From assembly GCF_002192535.1 (NCBI RefSeq), contig NZ_NAIA01000003.1:124001-188000 (forward strand): a stretch of 64,000 nt of DNA. The letters run 5' to 3'. A program made the translations under genes and the position numbers. How positions within the stretch are numbered: the first letter of the stretch is position 1; every line of letters starts with the position of its first letter. This DNA comes from Polynucleobacter hirudinilacicola (GTDB taxonomy: Bacteria > Pseudomonadota > Gammaproteobacteria > Burkholderiales > Burkholderiaceae). Below, piece after piece: positions 17,208 through 26,966 of this stretch. The notes under the pieces are model-generated. The model was not told the DNA's origin. It did not search any database and saw only the letters and a program-made list of their open reading frames with translations.

Positions 17208-18665
17208 TTAACGGGGAATAATAAAAGTAGACTTCTCTTCGCGAGTTCTCGTGATTGCCTTATCACCTACAAGCTCTTGCGCCACTACATCAAAATGAAT
17301 CGGATAATTCCCTGAAAGATTTTGACCTATTGTGCTGCTAACCTTTACTGGGAGCAACTGATTGCTCGCTGGGCCCACATTAATCTCGGAAATTTCTTTA
17401 CCCTGAGAGTTTAGAATCCGCAAATCATCTAAGCCCGCTGCCTTGATCTGCACTTTCATCGGATGCTCGGAAGCATTCATGATCTGAATGCGGTAAATAT
17501 TCTCAATCCGCACACCTTCAACTTCACGAGCCAAGGCACCACGATCCCGCATGATATCGACCCGCAAAGGATTGCGCGTTACCAATGAAATCAAGAAGGC
17601 AGAAGCAAGCACAGTAATAAAGGCGGTATAAATCAAAACTCTTGGGCGCAAGATATGTTTGATTGCGCTCTGATTGGATGCTTGATCTTCAATCGCGCGT
17701 TCAGTCGTATAGCGGATCAACCCCTTTGGATAATCTACTTTTTCCATTACTTGATCACAAGCGTCAATACATGCTCCGCAACCAATACACATGTATTGCA
17801 TGCCATCACGAATATCAATACCGGTTGGACATACTTGTACACAGATGCTGCAGTCAACGCAATCACCTAAGCCCATAGAGCCATGATCAGCGGATTTATT
17901 ACGACTGCCTCTTGGCTCGCCACGCACTTTGTCATACGTAACCAGGAAAGTATCTTTATCCACCATCACACTTTGAAAGCGAGCGTATGGGCACATGTAT
18001 TTGCAGACCTGCTCACGCATAAAGCCTGCATTACCCCAGGTGGCAAAGCTATAAAAGCACAGCCAGAAGGTTTGCCAAGGACCCAAAGATAAATGGATTA
18101 ATGCGGAACCTAAGGTTTCAATGGGGGTGAAATAGCCAATAAAGGTAAAGCCTGTCCAGAATGCGATGAGCAACCAAAGAAAATGTTTAGTGATCTTCAG
18201 ACGCCATTTTCTGAAACCCCAGGGCCACTCTTCACCATCTAAACGAATGCGCGCAAAACGATCGCCCTCAACCTTACGCTCGATCCACATAAAGATCTCG
18301 GTATAAACCGTTTGAGGGCAAGCATAACCACAGAACAGTCGACCAGCCACTGCAGTGAAGAGGAATAAAGCCAATGCAGACAGAATTAATAAGAGCGTCA
18401 GGTAGATCACATCTTGCGGCCAGAGCACCAGGCCAAAGATATAAAACTTACGCTGAATTAAATCAAAGAGAACTGCTTGACGATCATTCCAACTCAGCCA
18501 TGGCAAACCGTAAAACAGTAATTGCGTGGCAATTACCAGAATGAGGCGCCAACGTGCAAAGAGTCCGCTTACCGAGCGTGGGTAAATCTTGCGCCGGACC
18601 TCATAAAGAGATTCCTCAATCACTTCAATCGGAATAGGCTTTCCACCCGGCGCATTACTTGGCAC
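17208..18665 (-). CDS. ccoG: Cytochrome c oxidase accessory protein CcoG (FixG/RdxA)
   Basis: The 485-residue protein has several N-terminal membrane helices, a YACPQTVYTEIFMW motif and KYMCPYARFQ. Two ferredoxin-type [4Fe-4S] binding clusters follow, CVDCSICVQVCP and CIGCGACIDACD (around residues 270-305). A C-terminal periplasmic immunoglobulin-like FixG domain completes it. CcoG is implicated in reducing copper for delivery to cbb3 oxidase. The start is GTG, one codon after the ccoP stop. All cluster cysteines are present. Confidence 0.94.
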   Translation of the reverse strand: MPSNAPGGKPIPIEVIEESLYEVRRKIYPRSVSGLFARWRLILVIATQLLFYGLPWLSWNDRQAVLFDLIQRKFYIFGLVLWPQDVIYLTLLLILSALALFLFTAVAGRLFCGYACPQTVYTEIFMWIERKVEGDRFARIRLDGEEWPWGFRKWRLKITKHFLWLLIAFWTGFTFIGYFTPIETLGSALIHLSLGPWQTFWLCFYSFATWGNAGFMREQVCKYMCPYARFQSVMVDKDTFLVTYDKVRGEPRGSRNKSADHGSMGLGDCVDCSICVQVCPTGIDIRDGMQYMCIGCGACIDACDQVMEKVDYPKGLIRYTTERAIEDQASNQSAIKHILRPRVLIYTAFITVLASAFLISLVTRNPLRVDIMRDRGALAREVEGVRIENIYRIQIMNASEHPMKVQIKAAGLDDLRILNSQGKEISEINVGPASNQLLPVKVSSTIGQNLSGNYPIHFDVVAQELVGDKAITRTREEKSTFIIPR

Positions 18666-18668
18666 TGA

Positions 18669-19595
18669 TTACTTCGAGTCTACTGGTTGCTTGTTATTAG
18701 ATAAACCCCAAACGTATGCCGTGAGCAAGTGAATCTTCTCAGGGCTCAACACCTTATCCTGAGCAGGCATCATTGCCATGCGACCTTTGGTAATGGTTTC
18801 AACAATTGTTGCCTCTGAACCACCATATAACCATATCTTATCGGTTAAGTTTGGCGCACCCAAGGCAATATTGCCCTTACCATCAGCACCATGACAAGCT
18901 GCACAATTTGACTTGAACAGATCTGCGCCACTTGCCGCTTTAAGATCATCAGCTGGCAGTCCAGAAAGGCTACGAACGTAGTTCGCTACCTCCACAATCT
19001 GCTTACTATCCAATTGTGGGAATGGAGGCATTACACCGCCACGTCCATTAACAATCGTGGTTTTAATATTTTCTGGTGAACCGCCGTATAACCAATCACG
19101 GTCTGTCAAATTAGGAAAGCCTTTTGAGCCACCGGCGTCTGAGCCGTGACATTGTGCGCAAGAATTAAGAAACAAGCGCTGACCCATCTCACGTGCTTTA
19201 GGATCGGCAGCAACTTGCTCGATATCCATCTTCATATACTTTGCATACACAGGCTTCAGTTCGTCGTTTGCTGTCGTCATTGACTCCATCAGAGCGCCAT
19301 CTGTGCTGTAACCCAAAATACCAGGATAAGAACCTAAACCTGGATACAGCACAAGATAAACCAATGCAAAGATGCATGAGAGCAGGAACATCCACATCCA
19401 CCAACGTGGTAATGGATTATTTAACTCACGTAAATCATCATCCCAAACGTGACCAGTGTCAGCCACTGCACCGTCAGCTGTATGAATAACCTTGGCTTTA
19501 CGTTGAGAAAATAATAACCAGACGCACCAAACAATACCGACCAGTGTTACTAAGGCGATATAGGCACTCCAACCAGCACCAAGAAAGTCACTCAT
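18669..19595 (-). CDS. ccoP: cbb3-type cytochrome c oxidase subunit III (diheme)
   Basis: The 308-residue protein has an N-terminal membrane helix (about 8-30), a second helix (about 65-85), then two periplasmic cytochrome c domains with heme sites CAQCH (146-150) and CAACH (231-235). Matching axial-Met regions are seen in GGVMPPF and MAMMPAQ. CcoP receives electrons from soluble c-type cytochromes and passes them to CcoO. Its ATG overlaps the ccoQ stop (ATGA). Length and domain order are standard. Confidence 0.96.
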   Translation of the reverse strand: MSDFLGAGWSAYIALVTLVGIVWCVWLLFSQRKAKVIHTADGAVADTGHVWDDDLRELNNPLPRWWMWMFLLSCIFALVYLVLYPGLGSYPGILGYSTDGALMESMTTANDELKPVYAKYMKMDIEQVAADPKAREMGQRLFLNSCAQCHGSDAGGSKGFPNLTDRDWLYGGSPENIKTTIVNGRGGVMPPFPQLDSKQIVEVANYVRSLSGLPADDLKAASGADLFKSNCAACHGADGKGNIALGAPNLTDKIWLYGGSEATIVETITKGRMAMMPAQDKVLSPEKIHLLTAYVWGLSNNKQPVDSK

Positions 19596-19759
19596 GATTT
19601 ATCCTTACTAAATTCATCGGGAAGATCGAACGGAAGTTCGGCGGATTCTTGATTGGCAGCTTGTCTTTTTGCAGACCAAGCCCACCAAATGATTCCTAAA
19701 AAAACTACCAAGCCAAGCACGGTAGAGATTGCTGAGAGATAGGGGGCGATATTTTGCAT
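19592..19759 (-). CDS. ccoQ: cbb3 oxidase small subunit CcoQ (FixQ)
   Basis: A 55-codon frame between ccoO and ccoP encodes one transmembrane helix (about residues 9-28), a Trp-rich boundary (IIWWAWSAKRQ) and an acidic tail ending FDLPDEF. This is the standard CcoQ layout and place in the operon. CcoQ stabilises the CcoNOP complex. Its stop overlaps the ccoP start by four bases. Confidence 0.88.
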   Translation of the reverse strand: MQNIAPYLSAISTVLGLVVFLGIIWWAWSAKRQAANQESAELPFDLPDEFSKDKS

Positions 19760-19779
19760 ATTTTCTCCATTACTAAGAA

Positions 19780-20427
19780 TTACTTAGCAACTACCTCGTC
19801 AACAATGATGTATCTACGATTGACGCCAAGGCCTTGAAGATATGCAATCAAAGCATCTTCTTCAGTTTTACCTTCTAACTCTTTAGATGCATTTGCAATC
19901 TGCTCATCGGTGTATGGAACACCTAAGCGACGCATTGCAGTCATATGCGAAGCAATCGTGTCGGCAGCAGCTGGCTTTTGCAAGTACGGATATGCGGGCA
20001 TATTAGACTCAGGCACCACATCGCGTGGGTTACGCAAGTGGATACGATGCCAGTCATCTGAATAGCGACCGCCCACACGAGCTAAATCCGGTCCAGTACG
20101 CTTACTGCCCCATAAAAATGGGTGATCAAATACAGATTCGCCAGCTAATGAGTAAGGGCCATAACGCTCTACCTCCGAACGTAGCGTCCGAATCTGTTGT
20201 GAGTGACAACCTAAGCAACCTTCACGCTGATAGATATCGCGACCTGCTAAACGCAAAGCTGAATAAGGCTCAATTCCAGGGCTTGGCTCAGTAGTGGAAT
20301 GCTGAAAGAATAAAGGAACGATCTGTACCAAACCAGCAACTGAGATTGCTGCGATAGTAGCGATGATCAACCAACCAACATTACGCTCAAGCGTATCGTG
20401 GGAGAAAAATCGACGTTGTTCTGACAT
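19780..20427 (-). CDS. ccoO: cbb3-type cytochrome c oxidase subunit II (monoheme)
   Basis: The 215-residue protein has one N-terminal membrane helix (about 18-40) and one heme c site CLGCH at residues 71-75, followed by the CcoO-type [20 protein letters not shown] block and the axial Met region [10 protein letters not shown]. CcoO is the membrane-bound monoheme cytochrome that passes electrons to the CcoN active site. It lies between ccoN and ccoQ. Confidence 0.96.
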   Translation of the reverse strand: MSEQRRFFSHDTLERNVGWLIIATIAAISVAGLVQIVPLFFQHSTTEPSPGIEPYSALRLAGRDIYQREGCLGCHSQQIRTLRSEVERYGPYSLAGESVFDHPFLWGSKRTGPDLARVGGRYSDDWHRIHLRNPRDVVPESNMPAYPYLQKPAAADTIASHMTAMRRLGVPYTDEQIANASKELEGKTEEDALIAYLQGLGVNRRYIIVDEVVAK

Positions 20428-20437
20428 GTTCTTATCC

Positions 20438-21880
20438 TTAATGAGCAGCTATAGACGCTTGTGGGATCGCAGCATCAATAAATTTCTTACCAACCACTGT
20501 CTTGTATACGTTGTAAGCCATGAGCAACATGCCGCTTAAGTAGCACAAGCCGCCCAACAAACGAATGACATAGAAGGGATAGGTTGCTTTAACGGATTCA
20601 ACAAAGCTATAAGTCAAAGTTCCGTCTGGCTCGAATGCTCTCCACATCAAACCTTGCATCACACCTGCAATCCACATTGCAGCGATATAAATCACTACGC
20701 CAATAGTTGCAATCCAAAAATGCACTTCGATTAACTTAGTGCTATACATATCTCGTTGGCCCACTAAACGTGGAATCAAGTAGTACAAGGATCCAATAGT
20801 GATCATCGCAACCCAGCCAAGAGCGCCAGAGTGCACGTGGCCAATAGTCCAGTCTGTATAGTGAGACAGGCTGTTGACAGTCTTAATCGACATCATCGAA
20901 CCTTCAAATGTAGACATGCCGTAGAAGGACAATGCCACCACCAAGAATTTCAAGATGGGGTCGCGACGCAATTTATACCAAGCACCTGAGAGAGTCATGA
21001 TCCCGTTGATCATGCCACCCCATGATGGAGCCAATAAAATCAGTGAGAACACCATACCCAAAGACTGAGTCCAATCAGGTAACGAGGTGTGCTGTAAGTG
21101 ATGCGGGCCAGCCCACATATAGGTAAAGTTCAAAGCCCAAAAGTGAACAATGGATAGACGATAGGAGTAGATTGGACGCTCGGCTTGCTTTGGAATGAAG
21201 TAATACATCATGCCCAAAAAGCTCGTGGTCAAGAAAAAGCCCACTGCATTGTGTCCATACCACCACTGAATCATGGCATCTTGCGCACCAGAATATGCTG
21301 AATAAGACTTAAATAGGCTTGCTGGCATCTCCATATTGTTAACAATATGCAAAACAGCAATCGTCAAAATGTATGCGCCGAAGAACCAGTTTGAAACGTA
21401 AATATGTTTAGTCTTACGCTTTAGCACCGTACCAAAGAACACGATTGCGTAGGCAACCCAAACTACAGTAATTAATAAGTCAATTGGCCACTCAAGTTCT
21501 GCGTACTCTTTAGAAGTCGTAATACCTAATGGCAAAGTGATGGCTGCAGCAACAATGACTGCTTGCCAACCCCAAAAGGTGAATGCTGCCAACTTGTCAC
21601 AGAATAGTCGCACCTGACAAGTACGCTGAACAATATAGTAGGACGTTGCAAATAAGGCAGAGCCACCAAAAGCAAAAATGACTGCATTGGTATGTAAAGG
21701 ACGTAGGCGGCCATAGCTAAGCCATGGAATATTAAAAGTAATTTCTGGCCAGATCAGCTGAGCTGCGAGGATGACCCCCACGAGCATGCCAACAATTCCC
21801 CAAAGCACAGTAACAATGGCAAACTGGCTGACAACCTTGTAATTGAAGGTATCTTGATTGCTCCCCACGGTAAGTCCCAT
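20438..21880 (-). CDS. ccoN: cbb3-type cytochrome c oxidase catalytic subunit I
   Basis: The catalytic heme-copper subunit has twelve predicted helices and the expected histidine motifs, including [37 protein letters not shown] and the late [17 protein letters not shown] chose the ATG at 21880 because an AAGGAG ribosome site lies close upstream. An in-frame ATG at 21913 would add eleven residues but has only a weak site and would leave a very short leader after the predicted FNR-dependent start. This high-affinity oxidase reduces oxygen under micro-oxic conditions. Confidence 0.96.
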   Translation of the reverse strand: MGLTVGSNQDTFNYKVVSQFAIVTVLWGIVGMLVGVILAAQLIWPEITFNIPWLSYGRLRPLHTNAVIFAFGGSALFATSYYIVQRTCQVRLFCDKLAAFTFWGWQAVIVAAAITLPLGITTSKEYAELEWPIDLLITVVWVAYAIVFFGTVLKRKTKHIYVSNWFFGAYILTIAVLHIVNNMEMPASLFKSYSAYSGAQDAMIQWWYGHNAVGFFLTTSFLGMMYYFIPKQAERPIYSYRLSIVHFWALNFTYMWAGPHHLQHTSLPDWTQSLGMVFSLILLAPSWGGMINGIMTLSGAWYKLRRDPILKFLVVALSFYGMSTFEGSMMSIKTVNSLSHYTDWTIGHVHSGALGWVAMITIGSLYYLIPRLVGQRDMYSTKLIEVHFWIATIGVVIYIAAMWIAGVMQGLMWRAFEPDGTLTYSFVESVKATYPFYVIRLLGGLCYLSGMLLMAYNVYKTVVGKKFIDAAIPQASIAAH

Positions 21881-21933
21881 GGTTTCTCCTTTTTTGTGAC
21901 CAAACAGCGACATAATCCAAATAGACTGGATTG

Positions 21934-21939
21934 ATTATC
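21934..21939 (-). promoter_or_regulatory. Predicted -10 element of the ccoN promoter
   Basis: On the minus strand the hexamer GATAAT, preceded by T, lies 32 bases (centre to centre) downstream of the FNR box. That is the spacing expected when the box is centred at -41.5, and it puts the transcription start near 21926. Confidence 0.6.
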
Positions 21940-21961
21940 AAAGCAAGGTTTACAAGGGGAT

Positions 21962-21975
21962 TTGATCTATATCAA
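21962..21975 (-). promoter_or_regulatory. FNR box upstream of ccoN
   Basis: The palindrome TTGAT-CTAT-ATCAA is an exact match to the FNR consensus TTGAT-N4-ATCAA. It lies 82 bases before the chosen ccoN start, in class II position relative to the predicted -10. With fnr itself a few kilobases away, anaerobic or micro-oxic activation of ccoNOQPGH is strongly suggested. Confidence 0.88.
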
Positions 21976-22046
21976 AAAGGGTGGGGCAAAATACCGGCTA
22001 ACCTATCAGCAGCCTGGAGAATTCAGAAAGATTAACGTCTATATAG

Positions 22047-22226
22047 TTATTTTTGAGAGTTTTCACTAACTTTATTGGATGCTGGAGCATCATCATCCAT
22101 CAGAATGGACTGGCCTGGACCGTCTAAATCATCAAACTGGCCACTCTTAATTGACCAGTGCAAAATCCATGCTAAGAGACCCACTAAAACCAAGGACAAA
22201 GGGATCAAAAGAAATAGGCTTTCCAT
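22047..22226 (-). CDS. ccoS: cbb3 oxidase maturation protein CcoS
   Basis: A 59-codon frame begins MESLFLLIPLSLVLVG, a single transmembrane helix, followed by the diagnostic SIKSGQFDDLDGPGQSIL segment of CcoS (residues 25-42) and an acidic tail. CcoS is needed for cofactor insertion (heme b and CuB) into CcoN. It sits directly after ccoI, as usual, ten bases downstream of its stop. Confidence 0.93.
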   Translation of the reverse strand: MESLFLLIPLSLVLVGLLAWILHWSIKSGQFDDLDGPGQSILMDDDAPASNKVSENSQK

Positions 22227-22235
22227 CCCTATAGT

Positions 22236-24662
22236 CTAAGCTTTTCGTAAGCGCCAGGCGTTTAAAGTGACCGCAAGTGAAGATAAAGACATTCCAATGC
22301 CGGCCACCCATGGGTTGACTAAGCCCATCATCGCAGCCGGAATAGCAAGCAAGTTATAGATTAGTGCCCATAATAAATTTTGTTTAATGATTGCTTGAGT
22401 CTTATCGGCTAATCGCAAGGTTTTTGCCAAAGGCTCTAAGGATACGGCGGTCAGAATGGCATCTGCACCAGCTGCAGCCAAAGGAGCACCAGCGCCAACT
22501 GCAATTGAGATATCAGCGCGCGCCAATAATGGTGCGTCGTTTACGCCATCACCAACTGCCCACACAAAATGATGATCTTTTTGTAAGCGCTCGATATAGT
22601 CGTACTTATCTTCAGGGGTACAAGCACCTTGATAATTTTCAATACCTACATGATGTGCCCACCAAGCAACTGTTGCTGGATCATCACCAGACACTAAGTG
22701 CACATGAATGTTTCGAGATTTAACCGTCTTCAGAAATTGCGCCAATCCTGGTCTTGGTGTATCCAAGAAAATAAAGCTCGCAATCAGTCCTTGCTCATCC
22801 ACTAAATGCACTTGACCATACTGCCCCACACTTCCATTCTGCTCTACCCCGAGCCAAGCTGCGCTACCCAAGCGATATGGGCCTGAACTTAAACCCTTAC
22901 CCAATTGATTGATCACTGGATCATTCAAACTTGGCAATACCAAGCCCTCCAAGTGGGCTGCAAGTAATACAGAAAGGGCTAGCGGATGTCTTTGACCAGA
23001 CTCTAATGCCGCCGCTAGAGCAAGCGCATCTTCACGACAATAACCGGCTCGCAAATGAATGATTTCTTGTAACTCGGGCTGTCCCATTGTTACAGTGCCA
23101 GTCTTATCTAATACAAGATCAGTCGCCTTAACCAAGCCCTCAAGAACATGAGCACGCACAATCAGTAAACCCAGCTTCGTCACTGCACCTTGTGCTGCTG
23201 CCATAGCAGTCGGTACAGCAAGCGATAGAGCGCAGGGGCAACTGGCTACCAAGACAGAAACTAAAACAGTCCAAGCTTGGCTAGGATCAAAATACAGCCA
23301 AATTGCTGATGAGATAAATGCGCTCAGCAATAAGAAGGCAACGAAGTATGCCGCCCACTTCTCAGCCAGACTTACCATAACTGGCTTTGCTAATAGAGCT
23401 TGATCTAGCAATGAAGCAATGCCCGCAATGCGAGTAGATTGCCCAACGGCATCGATTCTCATAAACAAAGGGTTGAGAATGTTGTGCGTTCCTGCATATA
23501 CAGGGTCACCAATCTTTTTCTCTACCGGCTTAGATTCTCCGGTGAGTAAAGATTCATCTAGTGCACTGGGATTTTCAATTAAGACGCCATCTGCGGGAAC
23601 CACTTCCCCAGGCGATACGCGCAGCACCTCACCAGACTTGCAATTAACCACTGGCACCACCTCAATTTCTTGGGATGCTGGAAAATTGATTGCACGCTCA
23701 CAAGTTGCAGGCAATTGCTTTGCAAGTGCTTCTGCACCGCCTTGTGCATCTTGTCTTGCCAGTAACTCAACATATCGTGCAGCCAGAATAAATGCCACAA
23801 ACATGGTGATTGAATCAAAATAACTCTGACCCGAACCCGTGATTAAATTAATTGTGCCGGCTGTAAACGCTAAAGCTAAAGCAATGGCAATGGGCACATC
23901 CATACCCAGCATATGAGTTTGCCTAAACGACTGCACACTGCGCCATGCGGCCTGAAAGATAGGTCCTGCGGAATACACCATTACTGGCACTGTAAGAGCC
24001 CAACTGGTCCAACCTAGTAACAAATCAAACTCTGGCGTAATATCCGCACCAACATAAGTGGGCCACGCATACATCATGACTTGCATCATGCCTAGCATTG
24101 CTACACCCAGACGGGTTAGCAACTGCCGTCGCTCTTTTTTTGCCCGGTCTAAAACTAAAGACGGTTCAAAAGGCCAGGCTTCATAACCAACACGCTCGAT
24201 CTCAAAAAGTAATCTTGCAAGACTTGTTTTACTTGGTGAGAATCGCACAATGACTTTTTGTGTGACGTAATTAATCTGCACATCTTTCACACCATCAATA
24301 CGTCGTAGATGTTGCTCGCATAACCAAACACATGCTGCACACCGAATTTTCTCCAAACGCAGTGTTGTCTCTAGATCGCCGATATCGCCAGAGGGCCTCG
24401 TAAATCGCCCCAGTAAAGAGGGGTCATCATAGGGCTTCAGTTTTTCTGGGATTTTATTAAGAGCAAGGTATGCAGCAGGTTTATCACTGGACTGCACACG
24501 CCTTGTATAAAAAACTTCTAAGCCTTCGCCATGAATGGTTTGGGCGATCGCCATACAACCAGGGCAACAAAACGCATGGCGTACGCCAGCTAAGTCTGAT
24601 TCTATTAATTCGCTAGGCGAAATTGGGCTGGAGCAGTGATAACAAGTAATTGTCTTAGTCAT
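22236..24662 (-). CDS. ccoI: Copper-exporting P1B-type ATPase for cbb3 assembly (CcoI/FixI)
   Basis: An 808-residue heavy-metal P-type ATPase. The N-terminus has a cysteine-rich part (CYHCSSP and FCCPGC) followed by a heavy-metal domain with CAACVWLCEQ. Next come the membrane domain with the ion motif SCPCALSLAVPTA, the phosphorylation site DKTGTVT (about residue 520), and the hinge GDGVNDAPLL. The cysteine-rich start and ccoS neighbour mark CcoI rather than CopA. It moves copper across the membrane for the oxidase active site. Its ATG overlaps the stop of the upstream MFS gene (ATGA). Confidence 0.94.
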   Translation of the reverse strand: MTKTITCYHCSSPISPSELIESDLAGVRHAFCCPGCMAIAQTIHGEGLEVFYTRRVQSSDKPAAYLALNKIPEKLKPYDDPSLLGRFTRPSGDIGDLETTLRLEKIRCAACVWLCEQHLRRIDGVKDVQINYVTQKVIVRFSPSKTSLARLLFEIERVGYEAWPFEPSLVLDRAKKERRQLLTRLGVAMLGMMQVMMYAWPTYVGADITPEFDLLLGWTSWALTVPVMVYSAGPIFQAAWRSVQSFRQTHMLGMDVPIAIALALAFTAGTINLITGSGQSYFDSITMFVAFILAARYVELLARQDAQGGAEALAKQLPATCERAINFPASQEIEVVPVVNCKSGEVLRVSPGEVVPADGVLIENPSALDESLLTGESKPVEKKIGDPVYAGTHNILNPLFMRIDAVGQSTRIAGIASLLDQALLAKPVMVSLAEKWAAYFVAFLLLSAFISSAIWLYFDPSQAWTVLVSVLVASCPCALSLAVPTAMAAAQGAVTKLGLLIVRAHVLEGLVKATDLVLDKTGTVTMGQPELQEIIHLRAGYCREDALALAAALESGQRHPLALSVLLAAHLEGLVLPSLNDPVINQLGKGLSSGPYRLGSAAWLGVEQNGSVGQYGQVHLVDEQGLIASFIFLDTPRPGLAQFLKTVKSRNIHVHLVSGDDPATVAWWAHHVGIENYQGACTPEDKYDYIERLQKDHHFVWAVGDGVNDAPLLARADISIAVGAGAPLAAAGADAILTAVSLEPLAKTLRLADKTQAIIKQNLLWALIYNLLAIPAAMMGLVNPWVAGIGMSLSSLAVTLNAWRLRKA

Positions 24663-25894
24663 TGAGCCGTTTTAGTAACCCAGCCATTACGACGCTCATA
24701 GATAACAAATAGAACGCCCCATATCACCACCGCGACATAGGCCCAAACCCATGCAGCTTGTGATGAACGTGAACCTGAAATATCCAATACAAAACCAAAA
24801 ATTGCAGGGCCCAACATACCGCCACCAAAGCCCATCAGAGAGTGCAAACCCATTGCAGCGCCTTTAATATCCTCTTTGGCGCTAATGACTAAGCCCGCAG
24901 TTAAGGTTGCAGAATCAGCCATAATAAAAATGGCATGTCCAATAGCAAAAGTAACAATCAGCCACCAAGATTGGCCCGTAGAGCAAGCTAGTGCGATTCC
25001 TAAAACTGCACTAGTGAGCATCACAATACACACCCACTTTTGGCGCCCTATACGAAGCGCAATCTCATTACCAAGAATAGAGGCAGGCACCCCAAAGAAA
25101 TTAATGACCCCTGCCAAAGTTGTAGCTGCCAAGAGAAATGACTCTCCAGATACTGCGGCACAAAATACAAAGAAGGCTACGAGCCAACTTCTGGATGCAA
25201 ATAGCTCCAGAGAATGGGCGGTATAACCAAAAATAAAGCCTGAGGCTTTTTTATCTTGCAATACTAATTTCCATTTGTTGATCGGAAAGATGTCACGCAA
25301 GCGAATTTGGATTGATCCCTTCCACTTCTCGTGTTGCAGCGGCGGAATCAAAAGTAACACAATCAAAAATGCTGTGAACGGTCCAAGTGCAATGATGCCA
25401 AAGACATAATTCCACCCAAGCGCACTTAAGATCCAACCTGAACATAAATAAGAAAATCCAGTACCAATCCCAAAGAATGCGGTATAGAAGGCAATGTGAC
25501 GCGTAAGCTCACCGGACTGAATTCGGTCTGACAAAATTTTGAGGCCAGGCATATAAGTTCCAGCAAGACCAGCGCCATTGATCGCCATGAAAAATAATGC
25601 TGTCCAAAAATTGAATGCCAATAGGCCCATACCTAAAAGACCGCAGGTCGCAGAGAGGCCGCCGATTAAATAAACCTTACGCGCATCGACTCGATCGGTT
25701 AATGCCGTCGCTAAAGGGACCGCCAACATATACCCAAAGAAAAATGCGCTAGCAATTAAGCCAGACTCCAAATTACTTAAATGCCACTCCTCTTGCAAAG
25801 TAGTGAGAACTACTGCGTAGCATGCAAAGCCCAATAAAGCACAGGTTTGTGCCATGAGCATGAGGGGGGTGTAACCAACCGATCGAAAGCGCAT
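24659..25894 (-). CDS. MFS transporter coupled to ccoI
   Basis: The 411-residue protein has about twelve hydrophobic segments and the MFS loop motif as DRVDARKVYLIGG between helices 2 and 3. The stop codon overlaps the ccoI start by four bases, so the two proteins are translationally coupled and probably act in one process. In other bacteria the MFS protein CcoA imports copper for cbb3 oxidase. I do not see its M-x3-M/H-x3-M pair clearly here, though HAIFIM and MGLHSLM stretches occur, so a copper role is only an inference from context. It could also be a general organic-acid permease. Confidence 0.85.
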   Translation of the reverse strand: MRFRSVGYTPLMLMAQTCALLGFACYAVVLTTLQEEWHLSNLESGLIASAFFFGYMLAVPLATALTDRVDARKVYLIGGLSATCGLLGMGLLAFNFWTALFFMAINGAGLAGTYMPGLKILSDRIQSGELTRHIAFYTAFFGIGTGFSYLCSGWILSALGWNYVFGIIALGPFTAFLIVLLLIPPLQHEKWKGSIQIRLRDIFPINKWKLVLQDKKASGFIFGYTAHSLELFASRSWLVAFFVFCAAVSGESFLLAATTLAGVINFFGVPASILGNEIALRIGRQKWVCIVMLTSAVLGIALACSTGQSWWLIVTFAIGHAIFIMADSATLTAGLVISAKEDIKGAAMGLHSLMGFGGGMLGPAIFGFVLDISGSRSSQAAWVWAYVAVVIWGVLFVIYERRNGWVTKTAQ

Positions 25895-25977
25895 AAAGTA
25901 TCAGTAAAAACGTGAACCATTCTACTCGCCCTGATAGCCAAGACCCGCTACACTAAGTAAAAATCGATGGAGACAGT

Positions 25978-26961
25978 ATGAAAAATAATCGTATTTTAGG
26001 AAATTTAATCAAACTGGGTGTCACCCTTTCAATTTGCCTTGGCAGCACCCTGGCGCTGGCCGATAACTACCCATCTAAACCCATTAAGGCCATCGTTCCA
26101 TTTGCTCCAGGCAGCACAACCGACCAAATTGGTCGGGCTTTCGCAGCCAAGATGTCTGAGCTCTTAGGTCAACCAGTAGTCATTGAAAATCGCCCAGGAG
26201 CTAATGGATTGATTGGAGCTGATTTTGTTGCTAAAGCACCTGCAGATGGATACACAATTTTGTTTGGAACCAACAGTACGAATGCCGCACTCAAAAGCCT
26301 AGTCAAAAACCTACCCTACAACCAAGAGACTGCTTTTGCGCCAATTGGATATTTTGGTTCAGCACCGCTCATTATTGCCATTAATAATGATGTGCCTGCT
26401 AAATCACTGAATGGATTTGTATCGCTTGCTAAAGCCAATCCTGGAAAAATGACTTTTGCTTATGCCAGTACATCGCAGCGCGTTTCTTCAGAAATGCTAG
26501 CTAGTGCGGCAGACATCAAAATGACCGGCGTCTCTTACAAGAGCGGCCCAAATGCGATGACAGATGTTATCGGCGGACAAGTCAATATGTTCACGTCTGA
26601 CTTTGGAGTGAGCTTGCCACAAGTACAGGCAGGAAAAATTCGTGGCCTCGCGGTGACATCTCTGAAGCGCTCACCAGCCATTCCAGAATTACCTACCGTT
26701 AATGAGGCTCTTGGCATTAAGGGTTATGAATTAATCGCCTTTTTTGCTGTATTCGGACCTGCCGATATGCCCAAAGATGCGATTCTTAGACTCAACAAAG
26801 TGATTAATGAGGCAGCCAAATCTAAAGATGTGATTGAGCGCTTTTCTGCAATGGGCTTTGAAACTCAACCCGGCACTCCAGAGGCGCTTGCTCAAAAAAT
26901 TAAATTAGAGACTGCAAAATGGGCTAAGGCTATTAAGGAGGCTGGCATTGAACCAGAATAA
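25978..26961 (+). CDS. Bug-family (tripartite tricarboxylate transporter) binding protein
   Basis: The 327-residue periplasmic protein has a signal peptide ending near residue 28 (LALA) followed by the Bug family start YPSKPIKAIVPFAPGSTTDQ and the VVIENRPGANGLIGADFVAKAPADGYT block. Bug proteins bind carboxylates or aromatics; most are orphans without TctAB, as here. A GGAGA ribosome site precedes the ATG. No permease gene lies next to it, so its partner and ligand are unknown. Confidence 0.93.
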   Translation: MKNNRILGNLIKLGVTLSICLGSTLALADNYPSKPIKAIVPFAPGSTTDQIGRAFAAKMSELLGQPVVIENRPGANGLIGADFVAKAPADGYTILFGTNSTNAALKSLVKNLPYNQETAFAPIGYFGSAPLIIAINNDVPAKSLNGFVSLAKANPGKMTFAYASTSQRVSSEMLASAADIKMTGVSYKSGPNAMTDVIGGQVNMFTSDFGVSLPQVQAGKIRGLAVTSLKRSPAIPELPTVNEALGIKGYELIAFFAVFGPADMPKDAILRLNKVINEAAKSKDVIERFSAMGFETQPGTPEALAQKIKLETAKWAKAIKEAGIEPE

Positions 26962-26966
26962 GGCTT

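Noticed and set aside
21931-21941. TTGATTATCAA considered as a second FNR box
   Set aside because: The half-sites are one base apart instead of four; it overlaps the predicted -10 element.
24876-25226. 116-codon plus-strand ORF
   Set aside because: It is antisense to the MFS transporter gene, which has clear family features.
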